In this document: positions 49,666-60,943 of the stretch, in pieces | How the letters are laid out: every line of letters starts with the position of its first letter | Position numbering within the stretch: position 1 is the first letter of the stretch | Assembly (NCBI GenBank): GCA_015039365.1 | Contig: WION01000059.1 | Span: 1-64,000, forward strand | Direction: 5' to 3' | Origin: Amanita rubescens | Lineage: Eukaryota; Basidiomycota; Agaricomycetes; Agaricales; Amanitaceae | DNA length: 64,000 nt | Made by a program: the position numbers and the translations under genes | The notes under the pieces: generated by a model | What the model saw: the letters and a program-made list of their open reading frames with translations, nothing else | What the model was told of the DNA's origin: nothing | The model's database searches: none

Positions 49666-52600
49666 ATGGCAGATAAGGCAACTCATAATAACCCCCAGAA
49701 GTATTACTGCTCCAAAGCCATTAATGGGGCATGCAGGGCAGGCTTCAGCAGCCTATCTGCATACAACAAGCACAAAAAGATTGTGCATACTATTCCCAAA
49801 CAACTAGTAGGAAAAACTCAATCAAATGTTCAAGGTGGATACTTCCAAAAACACCCTGTTATAAATGGTATGTTATGGAGTACTCTTGTGACCTAGCACT
49901 ATCATTCCTCTAGGCACTCCTTGTGACACAAATGAATATCAACCCTCATCTGGCCATGCAACCTCACCCTGGTTACCTTTTCAAAGCAGGGCACACTTTG
50001 AATTAGCTGATTTTCTTTACAAACAAAATCAGATGTCTGGGGGAAATATTGATAAGCTTATGGAAATATGGGCTTCCTTGCATCCAAGTGATGGAAGCCC
50101 ATTTGCTTCACAAAAAGATTTATATGAGGTGATAGATTCCATTGAAGATGGTGATGCTCCTTGGGATTCTGTTGCCATGTATCACCCAGATCTTGAGGAT
50201 ACCAATGAACTTGATAACCTGCCCTCTTGGAAAAAAGCAAAATATGATGTATGGTTCAGAGACCCTAGGAAAATCCTGCAGGGCCAGTTATCAAATCCAA
50301 AATTTAAAGATGGGATTGATTATGCACCAAAGCTGGTATACAATGATAAAGGTGAAAGAGTATGGGGAAATTTTATGTCAGGCAACTGGGCATGGAAGCA
50401 ATGTGTAAGATGCATATTTCCCTGATTTTGATGAGATAGTAATCATATTTGGCTCAGAATATCTTGTCTGAGGACCCTGAATGCCATGGGGCAATGTTTG
50501 TCCCAATCATCCTTGGCAGTGACAAGACAACAGTTTCTGTTGCTACAGGCCAACATGACTATTATCCACTATATATCTCAAATGGGAATGTACACAATCA
50601 TATACGCTGTGCACACAGTGGTGCTGTTAGCTTGCTAGGCTTTCTTCCTGTTCCCAAAGGTCTGTACTACAGAATAACATTGCTCAGTATTTTTGTAAAA
50701 CCATGATCAGGGACTCGTCAAGATCAGAAATCTGTGGAATTCCGTTTATTCAGACGGAAGCTTATTCATTCAGCAATTGCATATATATTTGAGCCTCTCA
50801 GATCTGCTATGAGTAAGCCAGAGGTGATAAAATGTGCAGATGGTCAATACAGACGAGCAATTTATGGCATTGGGCCATACATAGCTGACTATCCAGAACA
50901 GTGCATCATAGGTTGCACTGTCCAAGGATGGTGCCCCCTGTAACTTTAGTTTTTTCATCAATGACTGTTATTGGTTGACATTCATCTCTACAGTTGTTTA
51001 GGACATAGAAATAATTTAGATGGAGAAGGAAAGGAAGAAAGAAGGTCTGAAAAATTAACAGATCACTTATACCGTTGTCTCCCTGGTGATGAAATATGGT
51101 CAGAGTGGGGTGCTGTGGTGGATGTCCTGGTATGGAAAAATCACACTTCAATGATATTTAACTTCATCATGCCCAACATCTTTATCTAGCCTTTCACCTC
51201 CTCCTTCCCCAGAGCAGATATACATGAGCTGATTGCCCCAGATCTGCTTCATCAAGTAATTAAGGGCACTTTCAAAGACCACCTGGTTGCTTGGATTGAG
51301 AAATATATGAAGCAGGAACATGGTGATAGTTATGGGAAAGTCATGATGGATGAAATTGATCGGCGGTGATTTATATTATTCAAAGAAATTTAACCCTACT
51401 GACTTGAATTATGTGGTTCATTTTTTTTGTGGGCACAGTATTGCTGCTGCTCCACCTTTTGCTGGACTGAGAAATTTTCCTCAAGGGAGACACTTTAAGC
51501 AATGGACTGGAAATGATTCAAAGGCCTTGATGAAGGTCAATAGTGTCCTCACACTTGAAAATTAAAATCTAATAAGACTCTAAAAGGTTTTCTTACCAGC
51601 TATTAATGGCCTTGTCCCAGATGAAATGGTCAAGGCCATTGCAGCATTCCTTGATTTCTGCTATATTGTCAGAAAACCCTCCTTGGATGAGACTGATCTG
51701 AAAGCCCTTGATGATGCCTTGGAAAGGTTTTGCAAGCACCGCACCATATTTATTGTGGAGGGAGTCTGCCCTGATGGGATAAATTTGCCTCGTCAGCACT
51801 CTCTTCAGCATTATCACAGACTCATTCAACAATTTGGTGCCCCTGATGGCTTATCAACATCAATAACTGAATCAAAGCATATTGATGCTGTCAAGAAGCC
51901 CTGGCGTCGTTCCAGCCACTTTGAGGAGTTGAAACAAATTCTCCTCATAAATCAACGATTGGATAAGCTTGCTGCATTTCATTCACGCTTATTTGGAGAA
52001 GGCCTTTTGGATGTGCCACTTGTAGTACCAGAGGGTACTCAAAAAATATCAAATGAATCAGATTCTGATAGTGACAGTGATAACTTGGAGGGTATTCAGA
52101 CCATTGATGATGATGATGATGATGATGAGCAAGTAGATTCAGTTATATCTCTTCCAAAGAATCCAGGTGTGCATGACAGCTTGCTTAAATCAATAATTAA
52201 CAGCTCATCTAATATCAATAGTACCACATAGTCCAAAGACTCTTGGGGAGATTGCTGATAAATATTCCATTCCTCAGTTTCCTCACTTGGTCAAAGAATT
52301 CCTTTACCACCAGTCTAACCCCATGGAAGTTGATCATGCTGTGGACATCTCCCTCTTACCACCATTTCATCAAAATATTCATCTGTTCCATTCTGCAAGC
52401 TGCATATACAGCACACTGAGTAACTCAAGTGGTGGACATAGATCAACATGTCAAGTGATACATTGTGCACCATCATGGAAAAAGAGTCAACCTCGTTATG
52501 ACTGTGTCTTTGTAAACCATGACCCAAGCTCCCCTGGATTCAGAGGACTTTATGTTGGACAGGTTCAACTCATATTCCGCATCAAATCTCCACGTGGTTC

Positions 52601-52892
52601 AAGGGAGTCAGACACACCTTGTGTTCTTATTCAGTGGTTCACAGCAGTTGGTGATAAACCTTGTGAAATCACTGGCATGTGGATGGTAAAGCCAGAAGTC
52701 AAACCAAGAACCAAACAGCGCATCATGTCTGTCATACATCTAGACAGTATCATACGGCCAGCACATCTTATTCCCATCTTTTATAAGGAACATGTTGCTC
52801 ATGACCATCATGTTGCAGATTCATTAACTTCATTCAATGGCTATTATGTGAATAAATACTCAGATTACCATGCATATCATCTAGCATTCTAG
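49666..52892 (+). CDS. Plavaka-type transposase
   Basis: Exons are 49666-49867, 49914-50404, 50458-50659, 50711-50939, 50994-51129, 51190-51365, 51439-51535, 51587-52166 and 52222-52892; all phases agree, giving 927 aa. The N-terminus has a C2H2-like finger (YYCSKAINGACRAGF...NKHKKIVH). The family core follows: YKQNQMSGGNIDKLM, KAKYDVWFRDPRKI, NFMSGNWAWKQ, FVPIILGSDKTTVSVATGQ, GIGPYIADYPEQ, GWCP...NNLDG, HELIAPDLLHQVIKGTFKDH, FKQWTGNDSKALMK, PRQHSLQHYHRLIQQFGAP and SITESKHIDAVKKPWRRSS. Plavaka elements are CACTA-related cut-and-paste DNA transposons of fungi. No stop or frame break is found, so the enzyme may be active. Codons are distinctly AT-rich compared with the host genes. It sits about 3.2 kb from the right terminal repeat. 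Confidence 0.9.
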
Positions 52893-53819
52893 ATTGGTAC
52901 TCTTGCCATTATCTAAATTAAAATTGCAGCATCTAGTATAAGAAATGGAGTCACTCTAGTGAATTAAGCTTCTTTTTCCTGAATGTGGAAAATGTTGAGG
53001 CCTCAAGCTACTCTTTGTGCTACTACTAGTAGTAGTATGTTGTCATCATGTTTGATCATTTATGTGAACTATTGGATTTTCCATTGTTCTGATAGTACTA
53101 GTACCTTGCTCACTGCAATATACATAAGTCAGAGTACTACCAGTGATCCCACAGCTCTGAGTCAGTTTGATTATACAGCAGCTTAACTTGTCCTGGCTTA
53201 CTAAGCTATGTGACTCAATGCAGATGGTAATATCAACACAACCCATGTCTCCCAATCATGCATTCCATAGCATATCATTGGCAGTACTATGTTGTGGGAG
53301 CTTGGGTATTATATTGCTCATACATCCATCTGGATGCCACACTATTAACCTGGCAATCACTTTCATTGGCATGTCTGCATCACCATTGTCCAAAATACAG
53401 TTGTCATGCAAGCACCACCAATGCTATCAGTTCCAACTTCATTCATGTATTAGTAGAACATAATTATACTGTCATACATCACCATCCAATTGGAGCCTCA
53501 AGCCCCACCAATAGTACTACCAGTTCTGACTTAGAATGTAATTATATATGTGTCATACATATTTACATCCCTGAAAATGTATTTTACAAAGCAATAAGAT
53601 GAATGAAGATGAACTATGTTTAACAATAATTTAGGTTGGCCAAAGCTGGTCCAGAAACTTACCTAAGGTGGTTTAGATTTGGCTTCATTCTGGAATGGCC
53701 CTGACCTGGAATCAGCTTGGAGCCAAAGTGTGGGAACACTAGTAGTCAGTACAATAATGTTGAAGATGCGAATATCAGATAAGTCTGCTCAGGCCACATG
53801 TATACTAATGCTTTCCAGA
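52893..53819. other. Non-coding AT-rich stretch after the transposase
   Basis: No gene is recognised. Several TACTAGTAGTAG-type runs occur (53,024 and 53,095). It leads into the right subterminal repeat array. Confidence 0.4.
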
Positions 53820-56015
53820 CAATCAGATGTTCAAACAATCAGATAAACTTGTTTCAAGTCCTGTAGACAGTGTCAGACAATCAGAGGGTGTGACATTCAG
53901 ACAACTTTATGTTCAAGGACCCATCAGATAGCCAGATGAACAGAGAACTAGTATGTCAATATTGGTTAGACAGTCAGACAGTCAGACAAATCTGTGTTTC
54001 AGGCTTTATCAGACAGTCAGACAGCAAGGCAACTAGTGTGCCAGTGCCTGTCAGACAATGTCAGACAACCAGAGGGTGTGACATTCAGACAACTTTATGT
54101 TCAAGGACTCATCAGATAGCCAGATGAACAGAGAACTAGTATGTTAATGTTGGTCAGACAGTCAGACAGTCAGACAAATCTGTGTTTCAGACTTTATCAG
54201 ACAGTCAGACAGCAAGGCAACTAGTGTGCCAGTGCCTGTTAGACAATGTCAGACAACCAGAGGGTGTGACATTCAGACAACTTTATGTTCAAGGACCCAT
54301 CAGATAGCCAGATGAACAGAGAACTAGTATGTTAATGTTGGTCAGACAGTCAGACAGCAAGGCAACTAGTGTGCCAGTGCCTGTCAGACAACCAGAAAGT
54401 CAGATAGCCAGGTAACTAGTGTGCCAGTTCCAAAACAGTTCCTGTCAGACAATCTTGGACAATTAGAAAGTCAGAAAACTAGTGTACCACCTCCAAACAC
54501 CCAATCAGATTATTCCTGAAGCCAGGGACATTACTATATGCATAGCATACACACTTTTTGAATCCTTTAAGACATGAGCATTTCAAGCATTGCTGTCACA
54601 GGCAGTTGTTCCCTTAGAAAAAGTAATATATGTAGGACAGTCCTGAAAGTCAGTGTTAATTGTCTGTCTGCCTTAAAGGATCAGTATTTGTGCATTTTCT
54701 GCTCCATCACTGCACTCTCTGCAACAGGCATGCAAGTCACTTGAGTGTCTGATAGTCTGAGTCATGACTGAGAAGAGACTGACACACAAGTTGCCCAACT
54801 CTCCTGACAAGATCTGGAACAAAATTGTCTGATTGTCTGATATTGTTATACCCTTAGTAATGGTATTGAGAATCATTAACCTCGAGGGCAATGAGAGCAA
54901 AGCCTCCGGAGTGCTAACTGCTCCTATATAGTACCAGTGTGGTAAAAGTTGTAACAGATATTGTCTGACAGACACTGGCACATTAGTTATATAACTATCT
55001 GGCTATCTGACACTGGAACCTGGAATAGAAATTTTCTGATTGTCCAACTCTCTAGACTCTAATTGTCTGGTACTAGACCTCCTAGTACACAGGTTACAAC
55101 TTTTATGGTCTGATTGTCTTATTGTCTGACAGACACTGGAACTCAAGTCACTGGCATCTTGTTGTCAAAGTGTCTGGATGGTGCTAGTGTACTAACTGTC
55201 TGACTGTCTGACTGTCTGACTCTTCTGACAGGATCTGGAATACAAATTATCTGACCATCTGATTGTCTGACAGACACTGGCACACAGGTTTTCTAAATAG
55301 CTGGCTATCTGACTGGACCTAAAATACAAATTTTCTGGCTGTCCAGTTTTCTAATTGTCTGGTAAGACCTGTTACACAAATTATCTGACTGCCTGACTGC
55401 CTGATTATCTGCCAGACACTGGATAACAAATCGTATGATTGTCTGACAGACACTAGACCACAAATTATCTGATTGCCTGGTTCTCTGATTCTCTAACTGG
55501 ACCTGGATGACAAATTGCCTGACTGTCTAATTGTCTGAGCCTGTCTGACAGTATGTTGTCTAGTTGTCTAAGTATCTGAAAGGTGCTAGTGCAATGCCTG
55601 CCTGACTGTCTGATTGTCTGACTGTCTGACATTATCTGAAACACAAATTGTCTGACCATCTGACTGTCTGACTGGAACTGGATGATAAATTACCTGATTG
55701 TCTGGGTGTCTGAGAATGTCTGACAGACACTGGAATACAAGTTTGTTTGACTGTCTGATCATCTGACTGTCTGACTGGACCTGGATGAAAAATTGCCTAA
55801 TTGTCCAATTGTCTGAGACTGTCTGAGATTGTCTGAGATTGTCTGTCAGATAAATTGTCTGACCATCTGATTGTCTGAGATTGTCTGATAGACACTGGCA
55901 CACAAGTTGTCTAAACATCTGGCTATCTGATGAGACCTGAAATACGAGTTTTCCTGACAGTCCAACTCTCTAATTGTCTGGTATAACCTAATCTTGTCTA
56001 ATTGTCTAATACCAG
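53820..56015. repeat. Right subterminal array: 188-bp tandem repeat, then TGTCTG motifs in inverted orientation
   Basis: A 188-bp unit marked by AGAGGGTGTGACATTCAGAC recurs at about 53,883, 54,071 and 54,259, with CAGACA words on the plus strand. After about 54,650 the motif appears as TGTCTGAC/GATTGTCTG, i.e. on the other strand, every 10-20 bp up to the terminal repeat. Non-coding. Confidence 0.8.
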
Positions 56016-56065
56016 ACAATTAGACAGAATTAGACAGAATTAGTTTTTTCCCCGTTTACCTGATG
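56016..56065 (-). repeat. Right terminal inverted repeat
   Basis: Reverse complement begins CATCAGGTAAACGGGG, an A-run, CTAATTCTG and two TCTAATT words; the partner is at 27,970-28,019. Confidence 0.7.
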
Positions 56066-56505
56066 CTGTTGTCAACAGTGAGCAAGACATGTTGCATTCT
56101 GACAGAAACCACTTGCTCTTTTTGCATTTTAACATGGTGGATAGGTGCATATACATATAAGGAATATGCTCCAAAAAAAGCACCACAAAAACATTCAGTA
56201 TTAAGGGAGATGTTGCCATTTCTTGCTGGTCATCATCAGCAACAGTGAGCAGATATGTCCCAAAATGGCAAGTCCGAAGGGCGCTATTTCCATTTTTGGA
56301 AATCCGCCACTGGACAATTTCCTTTTTACAAATTTGACCATTTGGAATCCGCACTTTTTAATGTAGTCTTTGTAGTCTCATTTGTAATACTACTAGTACT
56401 GTATGACCGTGGGAAAAAGATTGAAAAAATTGTGAAAAATGCAGAAAAATCCTGTGATCAGAGTGGTGTGGAAATGCACATGCCAAACAATGCCAAACTC
56501 AAGAT
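56066..56505 (+). repeat. Copy of the inverted-repeat arm unit
   Basis: Bases 56,075-56,340 repeat, in the same orientation, the sequence at 58,035-58,290 (GTGAGCAAGACATGTTGCAT, GGATAGGTGCATATACATAT, CCAAAATGGCAAG). The unit is cut short at its left end exactly where the giant element's right terminal repeat begins. Confidence 0.7.
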
Positions 56506-58896
56506 ACACCTGATCAGCCCGACAAAAAACTTTAATTAGACAGGGACGTCACATGCCCCTCCTTCTCCATTAAAGGGGGTTTTTTGGCTAATAGGGCTTT
56601 CATGAATAAATGTACATGATAAAAGACATAAAATTGTGCTAAGTCCACTTTCCCACATCTAAAAATGAACTCATTACCATTTTTGGAAGGTGGGGGATGT
56701 TTGTACATGTTATGACATGAGAATTTGATCACAAGTTAGGGACAAGGGCATAATTGCCTTTTTTGGTAAGATAGTCAGATTTCCAAATAAGGAAAGCAAT
56801 TTAGGATACCATTTTTGGAAGGTTGTCAAGGTGTTTGTACATGTTTGTACATGCTTTGACACAACAAAGGATAATTTCCTTATTTGGAAAGTGAGAAGTA
56901 GATGCCAAATAAGACAAAATAATTGATTTCAGGGTCGAATTTCCTAAAAAGGAAATGATTACGTAATTTCAGGGTCAATCAATTGTGTAGCCTTGGTCAG
57001 TGGCTTTCTAAATGTGGTTGTATGACATTATTTGGTGATGATTTCATTGAGATATTCACTGATTGATTTTCAGGGTCAAATTTCTAAAAAAGGAAATTGA
57101 TAATGTAATGTGCACTTTAGGATCCTATGGCGCATTTCCTAAAATGGAAATAGCGCACTTCGGACTTGCCATTTTGGGAAATACCTGCTCACTGTTGGTG
57201 ATGATGAGCAGCAAGAAATGGTGGTATCTCCCTTGATACTGACTATTTTTGTGGCGCGTTTTTTGGAATGTATTCCTTCTATATATATGCATGTATTCAC
57301 TATGTTAGAATGTGAGAAATGCTAGTGGTTTATGTCAGAGTGCAACATGTCTTGCTCACTGTTGTCAACAGTGAGGAGCAAGAAATGACAATATCTCCAC
57401 CAATACTGGTTGTTTGTGTGGCGCTTTTTTTGGGATGTCCCCATTAGGCATATAGGAAGGTAGTTGGCATGTTAGAATGCAAATAGTATGCACCAATCAT
57501 GCCAAAATAAAATTGGTGTGCTCACTGTCTGCCATGATGAGCAGGCATATCTCCACCAAAACAAGATCTTTCTGTGGCGCTTTTTTTGATTTGGGATCAC
57601 ACATAACAAAGATAAACATTGGGAGGGTCTCAACAAAGGATCCCTAGGCAAGATCAAGTGGAATGTCCCATTTCTCCTGACATGTCTACTTATCAGCCAC
57701 TCTTTCTGTATCATGTTCAGACTTTTATCATGAAACTCAAAGTTACACATTAATCAGCAGGGCAATCTCCTTCCAGACACCCTGAATGACACTCTGTTAT
57801 CATAAGAAATCAAAATCCAAAAAAGCACCACAAAGAGATCTTGTTTTGGTGGAGATATGGCTGCTCATCATGGCAGACAGTGAGCACACCAATTTTATTT
57901 GTACATGATTGGTGCATACTATTTGCATTCTGACTTTCCAAATACCTTCCTATATGCCTAATAGGGACATACCAAAAAAAGCGCCACAGAAATAACCAGT
58001 ATTGATGGAGATATTGTCATTTGTTGCTCCTCACTGTTGACAACAGTGAGCAAGACATGTTGCATTCTGACAAAACCACTTGCAATTTTTGCATTCTAAC
58101 ATGGTGGATAGGTGCATATACATATAAGGAATATGTTCCAAAAAAAGCGCCACAAAAATATCCAGTATTAAGGGAGATATTGCATTTTCTTGCTGCTCAT
58201 CACCAGCAACAGTGAGCAGATATTTCCCAAAATGGCAAGGCCGAAGTGCGCTCTTTCCTTTTTTGGAAATCCGCCACTGGATCCTAAAGCACACATTACA
58301 TTACTCATTTCCTTTTCAGGAAATTTGACCCTGAAAATCAATCAGTGAATATCTCAATGAAATCATCACCAAATAATGTCATACAACCACATTTAGAAAG
58401 CCACTGACCAAGGCTACACAATTGATTGACCCTGAAATTACGTAATCATTTCCTTTTTAGGAAATTCGACCCTGAAATCAATTATTTTGTCTTATTTGGC
58501 ATCTACTTCTCACTTTCCAAATAAGGAAATTATCCTTTGTTGTGTCAAAGCATGTACAAACATGTACAAACACCTTGACAACCTTCCAAAAATGGTATCC
58601 TAAATTGCTTTCCTTATTTGGAATCTGACTATCTTACCAAAAAAGGCAATTATGCCCTTGTCCCTAACTTGTGATCAAATTCTCATGTCATAACATGTAC
58701 AAACATCCCCCCACCTTCCAGAAATGGTAATGAGTTCATTTTTAGATGTGGGAAAGTGGACTTAGCACAATTTTATGTCTTTTGTCGTGTACATTTATTC
58801 ATGAAAGCCCTATTAGCCAAAAAACCCCCTTTAATGGAGAAGGAGGGGCATCTGACGTCCCTGTCTAATTAGAGTTTTTTGTCGGGCTGATCAGGT
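56506..58896. repeat. Large inverted repeat, arms about 1.07 kb, spacer about 0.22 kb
   Basis: The left arm (about 56,506-57,596) and right arm (about 57,815-58,896) match in reverse complement nearly base for base over their outer 600 bp (for example GGGACGTCACATGCCCCTCC against GGGACGTCAGATGCCCCTCC), with more small differences towards the spacer. The outer ends of both arms contain the last codons of the gag gene (PDQPDKKL, stop), so the left arm carries a detached copy of the gag 3' end. No protein is encoded in the arms. The RNA or single strand could fold into a long hairpin. It may be a fold-back derivative of the adjoining retroelement. Confidence 0.75.
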
Positions 58897-60080
58897 GCAT
58901 TCATCGTCCACTCTCTCACTTCTCTCCTTTCTCTCCTTGGTTCCTTACAATCCCTTGATATGTGTCCGAACCGATTGCAATTGTAGCATTTTACCGGTCC
59001 TCTCCTACGATCTATCTGCATGGCGTTCGGATCTGATCCCGATCCGGAAGGAGTTGCGGTTGAAACTGTTGCCCCTGTGGCTGTCGCAGTCAGTTTCGTC
59101 TCCTGTGGCGTTGACGTGGGACTTTGGAAGAATCTAGGTCTGAATATAGGTCGGGTTGTTGTTCCGTATAATTTCTGTCCGTCTCTCCATGCCTTGTCTA
59201 GTGCTGTTGCTCGGTCATACCACAGTTGTAAATCTCCCACTGTCGCCCCATCACCGGGCGCTCCATTCTCTACTATTTTCATCCCCAGTGGTGGATTCAA
59301 CCCTCCTTTGAACTGGGCGATTAACGCGATCTCGTTGAAGTTCGTTAATTGTGCCCAACTCTTGAAATCAATGATGTAATCCTCCACTGGTCTCTTTCCT
59401 TGTTTCAACTCCCTCAGATGCCTGATCGCTTCGTCTCTCGTTTCCGTGGTCATGAAGAATGCTAAGGCTTTCGCTTCAAAATCGTTCCAATCGTCGAATG
59501 GCGGTTGGTGGGTGAAGGCAGCGATCCCTAGTTCCGCTGCTCTCGGGGCTACTACCATTTCTCCTGCTGGCGATACCACTCCCACTACCTCGTCTCTCGG
59601 TGCTACTCCCGCCCTTAGCTGTTCCCATGTGTAGTCCTTCGCTCTCGGCGTGTTCGTTATTTCATCTATGAACTCCATGAATTCCTGCAGTTTAACTCCC
59701 GCCCAATTCTCTGCTCTATTTGCCGTTCCTCCTTTTATTCGTTGGAGGGCGATTGCGATCATTTGGGTGCCATTGAGTACTTCTGTCAACACGAAGTACG
59801 CTCTCATTGATCTCAACCAATGCGCTATTTTTTCAGGTTTGCCTTCGTAGGCTTCCGGCAGGTCGATTTTCATTTGTGGTCTGGGGGGTCTGGGAGGTTC
59901 TCTGAACGCTTCTCTTATTTCTCCTATCGCTCGGGCTACACCGTGTCCTGCATTTCGTTGGTCTACTGGGGCCGCTGCCAACCACAATGCTTGTACTGCG
60001 GCTGGTGCCAACGACCCTATCAATGTGGCTAATAATCCTACACATGCTCCTATCAAGGCTTCCGTCGGCGTATACGGCAT
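58869..60080 (-). CDS. Ty3/gypsy-type gag polyprotein
   Basis: Open frame of 403 aa from the ATG at 60080 to TAA; an upstream GTG codon is ignored. After an unusual hydrophobic N-terminus (EALIGACVGLLATLIGSLAP, possibly membrane-associated) comes the capsid-like Retrotrans_gag region (IDLPEAYEGKPEKIAHWLRS, then EAIRHLRELKQGKRPVEDYI, ALIAQFKGGLNPPLG). A CCHC zinc knuckle, CYNCNRFGHISRDC, binds the RNA near the C-terminus. No protease, reverse transcriptase or integrase follows downstream; instead the inverted repeat begins at the stop codon. The element is therefore non-autonomous or rearranged, although gag itself is unbroken. Confidence 0.85.
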   Translation of the reverse strand: MPYTPTEALIGACVGLLATLIGSLAPAAVQALWLAAAPVDQRNAGHGVARAIGEIREAFREPPRPPRPQMKIDLPEAYEGKPEKIAHWLRSMRAYFVLTEVLNGTQMIAIALQRIKGGTANRAENWAGVKLQEFMEFIDEITNTPRAKDYTWEQLRAGVAPRDEVVGVVSPAGEMVVAPRAAELGIAAFTHQPPFDDWNDFEAKALAFFMTTETRDEAIRHLRELKQGKRPVEDYIIDFKSWAQLTNFNEIALIAQFKGGLNPPLGMKIVENGAPGDGATVGDLQLWYDRATALDKAWRDGQKLYGTTTRPIFRPRFFQSPTSTPQETKLTATATGATVSTATPSGSGSDPNAMQIDRRRGPVKCYNCNRFGHISRDCKEPRRERREVREWTMNAPDQPDKKL

Positions 60081-60940
60081 TCTTCTTATTTTCACAGGGA
60101 CGAAGGGAGTTCTTTATACTGTTCATTTGGTTCTAGTTCGTTTTCTCCTATGGATCAAATAGGTACGCCTAGTGATTGTCAGGGGTAACCCCAGGGTTTT
60201 CAAGAGCCAACCCCTACCCCTACCCCTGAAACCCCTGACCCTTCACGAGGGGTTGGGGGGTTACCCCTCACAGGGGTAGGGGTCAGTGAGGGGTAGACAT
60301 CAGGATTTCGGCAGGGGCCTGGTATAACTAGATAGTTCTTATCAACAATTTCCACGCTGCAATTAGCAGATAAGACATTATCAGGGTTTATCTACTTATC
60401 AAAGAGTTGTAACAAAGGATCAGGCAATGGTATAATACCTGTCATTCTTGTAGGATGTGATCAATAAATTTCTGTCTGCAGCTGCTGTATAAGACATTAT
60501 TAGGGCTTACAACCCATTTATCTGAATTTTATTGGAAGGTCTTGACCTGATACCTGTCTGATACATGTATTGAAATTCTTGCAGGAAGTAATCCACAATT
60601 CCTAGTCTGCCACTGCTGCATATAATATTATCAGGGATTATCACCCTCTAATCAGAATTGCATTGAACTGATACATTCCATGACACTCTTTCAGAAGGTG
60701 ATCAACAATCCCCACTCTGTGACCAGGGTGTCAGACATTACTAGGTCTTACCACTTGCTTACTTTCTCAATTGTCTCAGAGGATGACCTACTGATACATT
60801 CAGGTACTCAGGATTGAGCTCAGGTATCATTAGTATTGATACTATGTGAAATGGATTGTCTCTAAGTATATATGTATTATGAAAAGAGTGAGAAAATCCT
60901 TCCTAGTAGCAATGAGTTTACTAATCTGATCATTCAGTTA
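60081..60940. repeat. Putative LTR/leader region: G-rich block and a diverged tandem repeat of about 120 bp
   Basis: Bases 60,209-60,295 hold repeated CCCCTA runs followed by GGGGTAGGGG-type runs, able to form a hairpin or quadruplex. From about 60,337 to 60,790 a unit with ATCAACAATTTCC...ATTATCAGGGTTTAT recurs four times at 112-130 bp spacing, well diverged. I could not place LTR ends or a primer-binding site. Confidence 0.5.
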
Positions 60941-60943
60941 GAG

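Larger units (their letters stand above)
27970..56065. mobile_element. Giant Plavaka-type DNA transposon with cargo (about 28.1 kb)
   Basis: The block is bounded by an inverted repeat of about 50 bp with three mismatches (27,970-28,019 against 56,016-56,065, starting CATCAGGTAAA). Inside both ends are long arrays of degenerate CAGACA/TGTCTG motifs, as expected for subterminal transposase-binding sites. It contains an apparently intact Plavaka-family transposase (49,666-52,892), a TET/JBP-like oxygenase, a DUF6532-like gene, an acidic hypothetical gene, inverted Copia relics and fragments of three host genes. Coding regions such as the transposase are clearly AT-richer than the host genes to the left. 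No target-site duplication is visible, since the flanks read ...GGGGTCA and TGTTGTC.... A composite of several insertions is the alternative to one element. Confidence 0.6.

Noticed and set aside
52201..52235. Frameshift splitting the transposase into two parts
   Set aside because: An intron at 52,167-52,221 (GTGTGC...CAATAG) joins the two frames in phase, so the gene is not broken here.
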